From Pseudomonas sp. WS 5079 (GTDB lineage Bacteria > Pseudomonadota > Gammaproteobacteria > Pseudomonadales > Pseudomonadaceae): 64,000 bases of DNA. The translations under genes were made by a program, and so were the position numbers. This document shows positions 59,767 through 64,000 of this stretch, piece by piece. The notes under the pieces are model-generated. The model had not been told where the DNA came from and made no database searches. It worked only from the letters and a program-made list of their open reading frames with translations. The stretch spans positions 372,001-436,000 of the forward strand of contig NZ_JAAQWN010000003.1 of assembly GCF_012985465.1 (NCBI RefSeq), written 5' to 3'. Within the stretch, counting starts at the first letter, position 1. Each line of letters starts with the position of its first letter.

Positions 59767-61701
59767 ATGTCTGCCGTTCTCTCATTGTTACAAAGCCGGC
59801 TGTTGCGGCCGGTGTTCGTTACCCTTGGTATCGCTCTTTTGGTGCAAGTGCTGGTGGCGGTCGCCCTGACCCGGAGCACAGTCACGGCCCTGGAAGCCGA
59901 TTTGGGCAAGCGCCTGGGCGTGGACAGCCAGAAACTGTCGGGCGAATTGACCCAGGCGGGCAAGGAAGTGACATCCAGCCTGGACAGCCTGTCGACCAGC
60001 ACCAGCGACCGCCTGACGGCCGGGCTTTCTGCGCGTCTCAAGCAAGAGCAGCAGCAACTGCGTGCGACCCTGGAAAAGGACCTGAAGGACTCTGCCAATG
60101 ACATGGCGCAGTTGCTGGCCTCGGTTGCGCCGCGTGCCATGTGGGACAGTGATGTCCCGGCGTTGTCCGAGTTCGCCCGACGCGCCCAGCGCAACCCCAA
60201 CGTGCTGTTTGTGGTGTACGACGATGCCACGGGCCAGCACCTGACCCGTTATCTGAACCGGGAAAACCCGATCAATAAGGCGCTGTTGGAGAAAGGCGAA
60301 GGCGACCGCGCGCTGGATAAAGTGTTGAATGCCGCGAAAAACGACCCGTCGGTGTATTACGTTGAGGCATCGATCAGCCCCAATGGCGTGGAGATCGGCA
60401 AGGTGCTCATGGGGGTTTCCACCGTTGGTGTCGAGGCGGATCTGGCGGCGCTGGACCAGCGTTTCATCGCGCTGATCGCCAGTGGCGGTCAATTGGTGGG
60501 CGATAGCCTCAAGGGCGCGGCGGCTGACAGCGCAGCGGCCATGGGCGCACGCTTGCAGTCGGCGCAGGCCACGGCCACGCAAATGACGGCTAACACCTCA
60601 AGCGCCGTACAAGAGGCCGCGCAGGCCCTACGCTGGCGGATTGGCCTGGGCCTGGCGGTGGTTGGCCTGGGCGTGCTGTTGCTGATTGCCGTGGTGCTGG
60701 GGCGGCGGGTGGTCAATCGCCTGAAGCTGCTGATCGCCGCCATGGATGACTTGGCCGCTGGCGAGGGTGACCTGACCAAGCGTGTGCAGATCAACAGCCA
60801 GGACGAAATCGGCGCCATGGCTTCGGCGGTCAATCGGTTTGTGGATAAGTTGCAGCCCATCGTGCGCGAGGCGGGCGATGTGGCCCAGCGTACTGGTGTG
60901 GAAATCGGCGCGATGACCCTACGCAATGCTGGTGCTGATGCGGCGGCGGGCTTGCAGCGCGACGAGGTGGCCGAAAGCCTGCGGGCGCTGTCGCAAATGG
61001 CCGACGAGGCCCAGGCTGAAAGTCACGCCATGCAGGCCGCGTTGCAGCAGGTGGTGGATATCCGCCAGGCCACCGATGAAAATTCGCGGACCTCGGCTGA
61101 GGTCGGCAGTTTGATCGAAGCACTGGCAGGCCAGGTGCAGGCCGGCTCCAAGGTGATCGAGCGCCTGGCCCAGCAAAGCGAGCAGATTGAAGTGGTGCTG
61201 ACGGTGATCCACGGGATTGCCGAGCAGACCAACCTGCTGGCCCTGAATGCGGCCATCGAAGCGGCGCGTGCCGGCGAGACCGGGCGCGGTTTTGCGGTGG
61301 TGGCGGACGAAGTGCGGGCGCTGGCGAGTAAAACCCAAAGCTCCACTGGTGATATCCAGGCGCACATCGTGGCGTTGCAGCAAGGCGCGCGCGAGGCAGT
61401 CGAAACCATCGGCAAGGCCGGGCGCCAGGCCAGCGAAGGTCTGCTGGTGCTGCGTGACAGCGTGCGCCTGCAGCAAACGGTGCAGGCCTCGGTAGAGCAG
61501 GTGCACGCGGCGATTGGCCTGGCGACCCGGGCTGCCGAGCACCAGGCCCAGGGCGCGCATGCGGTGCGGGGGCGGGTCGAGGTGATCCACGCCCAGGCCG
61601 AGCGTGCGGCGCAGGCGGTGGTGGAAACCACGGCCAGTGGCAAGGTGCTGGATGGGTTGGCGGCGCAGTTGAAGGCCAGCCTGGGGCAGTTTCGGGCCTA
61701 G
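59767..61701 (+). CDS. Methyl-accepting chemotaxis protein
   Basis: A 644-residue chemoreceptor. One membrane segment lies near 16-36 and a second near 294-316, enclosing a periplasmic ligand domain of about 255 residues with coiled-coil start ([12 protein letters not shown]) and a Cache/PAS-like core ([19 protein letters not shown]). A HAMP domain ([16 protein letters not shown]) follows, then the signalling hairpin whose tip [20 protein letters not shown] plus [15 protein letters not shown] is canonical. Ligand unknown. The ATG at 59767 follows GGAGGG. Confidence 0.94.
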   Translation: MSAVLSLLQSRLLRPVFVTLGIALLVQVLVAVALTRSTVTALEADLGKRLGVDSQKLSGELTQAGKEVTSSLDSLSTSTSDRLTAGLSARLKQEQQQLRATLEKDLKDSANDMAQLLASVAPRAMWDSDVPALSEFARRAQRNPNVLFVVYDDATGQHLTRYLNRENPINKALLEKGEGDRALDKVLNAAKNDPSVYYVEASISPNGVEIGKVLMGVSTVGVEADLAALDQRFIALIASGGQLVGDSLKGAAADSAAAMGARLQSAQATATQMTANTSSAVQEAAQALRWRIGLGLAVVGLGVLLLIAVVLGRRVVNRLKLLIAAMDDLAAGEGDLTKRVQINSQDEIGAMASAVNRFVDKLQPIVREAGDVAQRTGVEIGAMTLRNAGADAAAGLQRDEVAESLRALSQMADEAQAESHAMQAALQQVVDIRQATDENSRTSAEVGSLIEALAGQVQAGSKVIERLAQQSEQIEVVLTVIHGIAEQTNLLALNAAIEAARAGETGRGFAVVADEVRALASKTQSSTGDIQAHIVALQQGAREAVETIGKAGRQASEGLLVLRDSVRLQQTVQASVEQVHAAIGLATRAAEHQAQGAHAVRGRVEVIHAQAERAAQAVVETTASGKVLDGLAAQLKASLGQFRA

Positions 61702-61715
61702 CGTCGCCTGAGCGG

Positions 61716-61775
61716 GCGCCATCGCGGGCAAGCCCGCTCCCACAGGTGTGGGAGCGGGCTTGCCCGCGATGGCGC
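61716..61775. repeat. Perfect REP palindrome between the chemoreceptor and the iron permease gene
   Basis: Two identical 29-base arms (61716-61744 and 61747-61775) are separated by only GG. The unit sits between convergent genes and could act as a bidirectional terminator. Confidence 0.92.
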
Positions 61776-61777
61776 TC

Positions 61778-63343
61778 TCAGCGGCTCAGATACATCCGCG
61801 TCGTCAGCAGATACACCGGCAACCCCGACACCAGAATCAACAACGCCGCATAAGGCGCCGCCGCCGCAAACTCCACATTCGAGGTGTGTGCCCATACTGC
61901 CGTGGCCAGGGTATTCAGCCCCGTAGGGCTGAGCAGCAAGGTTGCGGTCAATTCCTTCATCGCGTCGAGGAACACCAGCGCAAACGCCGCACCCAATGCC
62001 GGAAAGATAATCGGCAGGGTCACCCGGCAGAACGCGCTGAACGACGATGCGCCCAGTGTGCGTGCCGCCTCTTCCAACTGCGGCGCAGCCTTGTTCAGCG
62101 CAGTGCGGATGGGGGCCTGGGCCAGTGGCAGGAACAACAGCGCATAGGCGATCAGCAGCAGCGCCGAGGTCTGGTACAGCGCCGGCACGTAATGCAGGGC
62201 GAAATACACCAGGGTCAGGGCAATCACCAGGCCGGGCAGGGCGTGCAGCAGGTACGGCAGGCGTTCGGCCCATAGCGCCAGTTGACCCTTGTAGCGCACC
62301 ACCAAAAGGCCTACCGGCACAGCCAGCGCCAGGCACAGTGCGGCGCCGCCGAGGGAAAGGGCCAGGGACGACAGCAGTGCCTCGCTGATTTGCGCAACCG
62401 GGAAGGCGGCCGAAGAGCCCACGGCCAGCCAGTAACCGAGCATCCCTAACGGAATGCCACTGCCAATGATCGCCAGCATCACGCAATACAACTGGCCCAG
62501 TGGCGCCCATCTGCCCAATCGAACCTGTTCGGCATGCCGCGCCGCGCCTTGTCCGGTGCGCACATGCCGGCCCTTGCCGCGCACGCGCAACTCCAGCCAC
62601 AGCAGGGTCAGGCACATCAATAGCAGTACCGCAGACAGCATCGCCGCATTGGCGTTGCTAAATTCCAGCTCGAACTGTTGGTAGATCGCCGTGGTGAAGG
62701 TTTGCAGGCCGATGATCGACAAGGCGCCGAATTCCACCAGCATGTGCAGGGCAATCAGCAGCGCGCCGGCCAACAGTGATGGCCACAGCAGTGGCAGGGT
62801 GATGCGAAAGAATACGCCCCAGCGATTCAGGCCCAGGGTGCGGGCCGACTCTTCCAGGGACGGGTCCAGGTTGCGCAGGGTGGCCGCCACCGGCAGGAAC
62901 ACCAATGGGTACTTGGACAGGGTCATCACCAGGATCGCACCGCCCAGGCCTTCGAACTGGGCGCTCAGCGACACCCAGGTAAAGCCGCTGACAAACGCCG
63001 GCACGGCAAACGGCAGGCACAGGATCACTCCCCAGATCCGCCGGCCCGGCAGGTTGCTGCGCTCCAGCAGCCAGGCCAGGGACAGGCCGATCACCGCGCA
63101 GGCCATGGTTACGCCAACCATCAGTGCCAACGTGTTGCGCAGCAACCCGAACACATACGGGCGCCACAGCAGATGCACCGCTTCGGTCCAGCCCGCTTGC
63201 CAGGCCTTGAGGCCCACATACACCAATGGCAGCAGGCTCAGGCCCACCAGGAGCAAGACCGGCAGCAGCAACCAGATTGAAGGGCGCTTGCGCCGTGGAC
63301 TAAAACCCCCGCGCAAGGCGGGGGTCGGTAGCGATGGGTTCAT
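61778..63343 (-). CDS. Fbp-type ferric iron ABC transporter, fused permease
   Basis: A 521-residue protein with about 12 membrane helices made of two tandem binding-protein-dependent permease domains, each with an EAA-type loop (LEESARTLGLNRWGVFFRITLPLLWP and LEEAARTLGASSFSAFCRVTLPIIFP). This layout is that of FbpB/SfuB/HitB iron(III) permeases. The start overlaps the stop of the binding-protein gene by one base. No ATPase gene is visible; it may lie elsewhere. Confidence 0.92.
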   Translation of the reverse strand: MNPSLPTPALRGGFSPRRKRPSIWLLLPVLLLVGLSLLPLVYVGLKAWQAGWTEAVHLLWRPYVFGLLRNTLALMVGVTMACAVIGLSLAWLLERSNLPGRRIWGVILCLPFAVPAFVSGFTWVSLSAQFEGLGGAILVMTLSKYPLVFLPVAATLRNLDPSLEESARTLGLNRWGVFFRITLPLLWPSLLAGALLIALHMLVEFGALSIIGLQTFTTAIYQQFELEFSNANAAMLSAVLLLMCLTLLWLELRVRGKGRHVRTGQGAARHAEQVRLGRWAPLGQLYCVMLAIIGSGIPLGMLGYWLAVGSSAAFPVAQISEALLSSLALSLGGAALCLALAVPVGLLVVRYKGQLALWAERLPYLLHALPGLVIALTLVYFALHYVPALYQTSALLLIAYALLFLPLAQAPIRTALNKAAPQLEEAARTLGASSFSAFCRVTLPIIFPALGAAFALVFLDAMKELTATLLLSPTGLNTLATAVWAHTSNVEFAAAAPYAALLILVSGLPVYLLTTRMYLSR

Positions 63344-64000
63344 CAGTTCAGGCCAACCTCACGTTCCAGCTCCAGGGCTTCTTCGGCATTGCCCAGGTCG
63401 GCGGGAGTGACTTTTGGCGGTTGCAGCTCGCTGAAAGGCTTGAGGCCGCGATTGGACTCCATGCCCTTGCGCAACGGGTATTCAGCCGAGGTATTGGTGA
63501 TAACCCGCTGGCCTTCTTCGCTGGCCATGAAAGCCAGCAGTTGCTGGGCTTCCTTGGGGTGCTTGCTGGATTTGAGTGCCGCCGCTGCCGATACGGTGAT
63601 CAGGCCGCCGGCATCGCCATCGGTGAAATAGTGCAGTTGCGAATCCAGGTTGGTCTTTTCTTTTTTCAGGGCAAACCAGTAGTAGTTGTTCACCAATACC
63701 GTCGCGACTTCGCCGTTTTCCACGGCTTTGAGGGCCACCATATTGTTGCTGTAGACCTTGCCGAACGCGCGCAGGCCGGTCAGCCATTCCTCGGCGGCTT
63801 CACGACCATGCAGCTTGATGATGGCCACGGCCTGTTCCTGGAAGGCGCCGCTGGTGGGGACGAAACCAACCTTGCCTTGCCACTCGGGGCCGGCAAAATC
63901 CAGGACCGACTTGGGCAGTTCTTCTTCCTTGATCAACTTTGGGTTGAAGGCCACGACCCGGGTGCGTGCGGTCACGCCCATCCAGGCGCCGTTGGCAGCT
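63343..64000 (-). CDS. Iron(III) ABC transporter substrate-binding protein (N-terminus beyond window)
   Basis: About 218 C-terminal residues of an FbpA/HitA-type periplasmic binding protein. The YSNNMVALKAVENGEVATVLVNNYYWF region carries the paired Tyr residues (NNYYW) that coordinate ferric iron in this family. The C-terminal lobe has GGLITVSAAAALKSSKHPKEAQQLLAFM. The frame is open to base 64000, so signal peptide and N-terminal lobe are missing. Coupled to the permease gene by a one-base overlap. Confidence 0.88.
   Translation of the reverse strand, partial: AANGAWMGVTARTRVVAFNPKLIKEEELPKSVLDFAGPEWQGKVGFVPTSGAFQEQAVAIIKLHGREAAEEWLTGLRAFGKVYSNNMVALKAVENGEVATVLVNNYYWFALKKEKTNLDSQLHYFTDGDAGGLITVSAAAALKSSKHPKEAQQLLAFMASEEGQRVITNTSAEYPLRKGMESNRGLKPFSELQPPKVTPADLGNAEEALELEREVGLN

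Overview
The window looks like chromosomal core DNA from a fluorescent pseudomonad, most likely the Pseudomonas fluorescens group. It is GC-rich, and the gene order follows the PAO1 stretch that I recall as about PA5006 down to PA4938 (LPS core kinase, msbA, hldE, waaA, tolC, thiC, aspP/nudF, cpdA, parE/parC, serB, psd, rhdA, motAB, rsgA, orn, queG, nnrD, tsaE, amiB, mutL, miaA, hfq, hflX, hflKC, hisZ, purA). Intergenic gaps carry many REP doublets with the GCGGGCTTGCCCGC core typical of this group. No tRNA, rRNA, insertion sequence, prophage or CRISPR array was recognised.

Layout. (1) 1-19368 is dominated by lipopolysaccharide (LPS) core and lipid A functions: a truncated sugar kinase, a carbamoyltransferase, a family-2 glycosyltransferase, a GT-C-like membrane protein, a Ttg8-like atypical kinase, MsbA, HldE, a sugar-nucleotide epimerase and the Kdo transferase WaaA. 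Two insertions interrupt it: an AT-rich orphan gene with a TonB-dependent receptor and a YceK-like lipoprotein (838-4108), and an FAD oxidoreductase/aldo-keto reductase/Nudix-like operon with an SMR pump and a LysR regulator (13660-18067). (2) 19369-28559 holds TolC, the TPP-riboswitch-controlled thiC, a CytX-like permease, an RsiV-like lipoprotein, and the ADP-ribose pyrophosphatase, DUF1249, cAMP phosphodiesterase and YqiA-like esterase genes. (3) 28604-35180 is the topoisomerase IV locus, with parE and parC separated by a secreted esterase/phytase-like protein and a membrane-anchored retropepsin-like protease, followed by a PqiC-type lipoprotein. (4) 35336-46225 carries an acidic-linker membrane protein, serB, psd, rhdA, an HDOD protein, motAB behind a likely FliA promoter, rsgA, orn and a TRIC-like channel. 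(5) 46207-59627 is the conserved queG / nnrD-tsaE-amiB-mutL-miaA-hfq-hflX-hflK-hflC / hisZ-purA block. (6) 59628-64000 departs from that block: a chemoreceptor and the permease and binding protein of an Fbp-type ferric iron ABC transporter; the last gene runs off the window.

Many neighbours overlap by 1-13 bases (parE/phytase-like/retropepsin, nnrD/tsaE, amiB/mutL/miaA, hflK/hflC, binding protein/permease), which suggests translational coupling. Several genes appear to use TTG or GTG starts behind good Shine-Dalgarno sequences.

I saw no clear new defence or mobile system. The least explained items are the Ttg8-like kinase without the catalytic Asp, the FAD/AKR/Nudix-like operon, the two envelope proteins embedded between parE and parC, the GT-C-like protein where PAO1 has waaL, and the AT-rich orphan gene at 1047.
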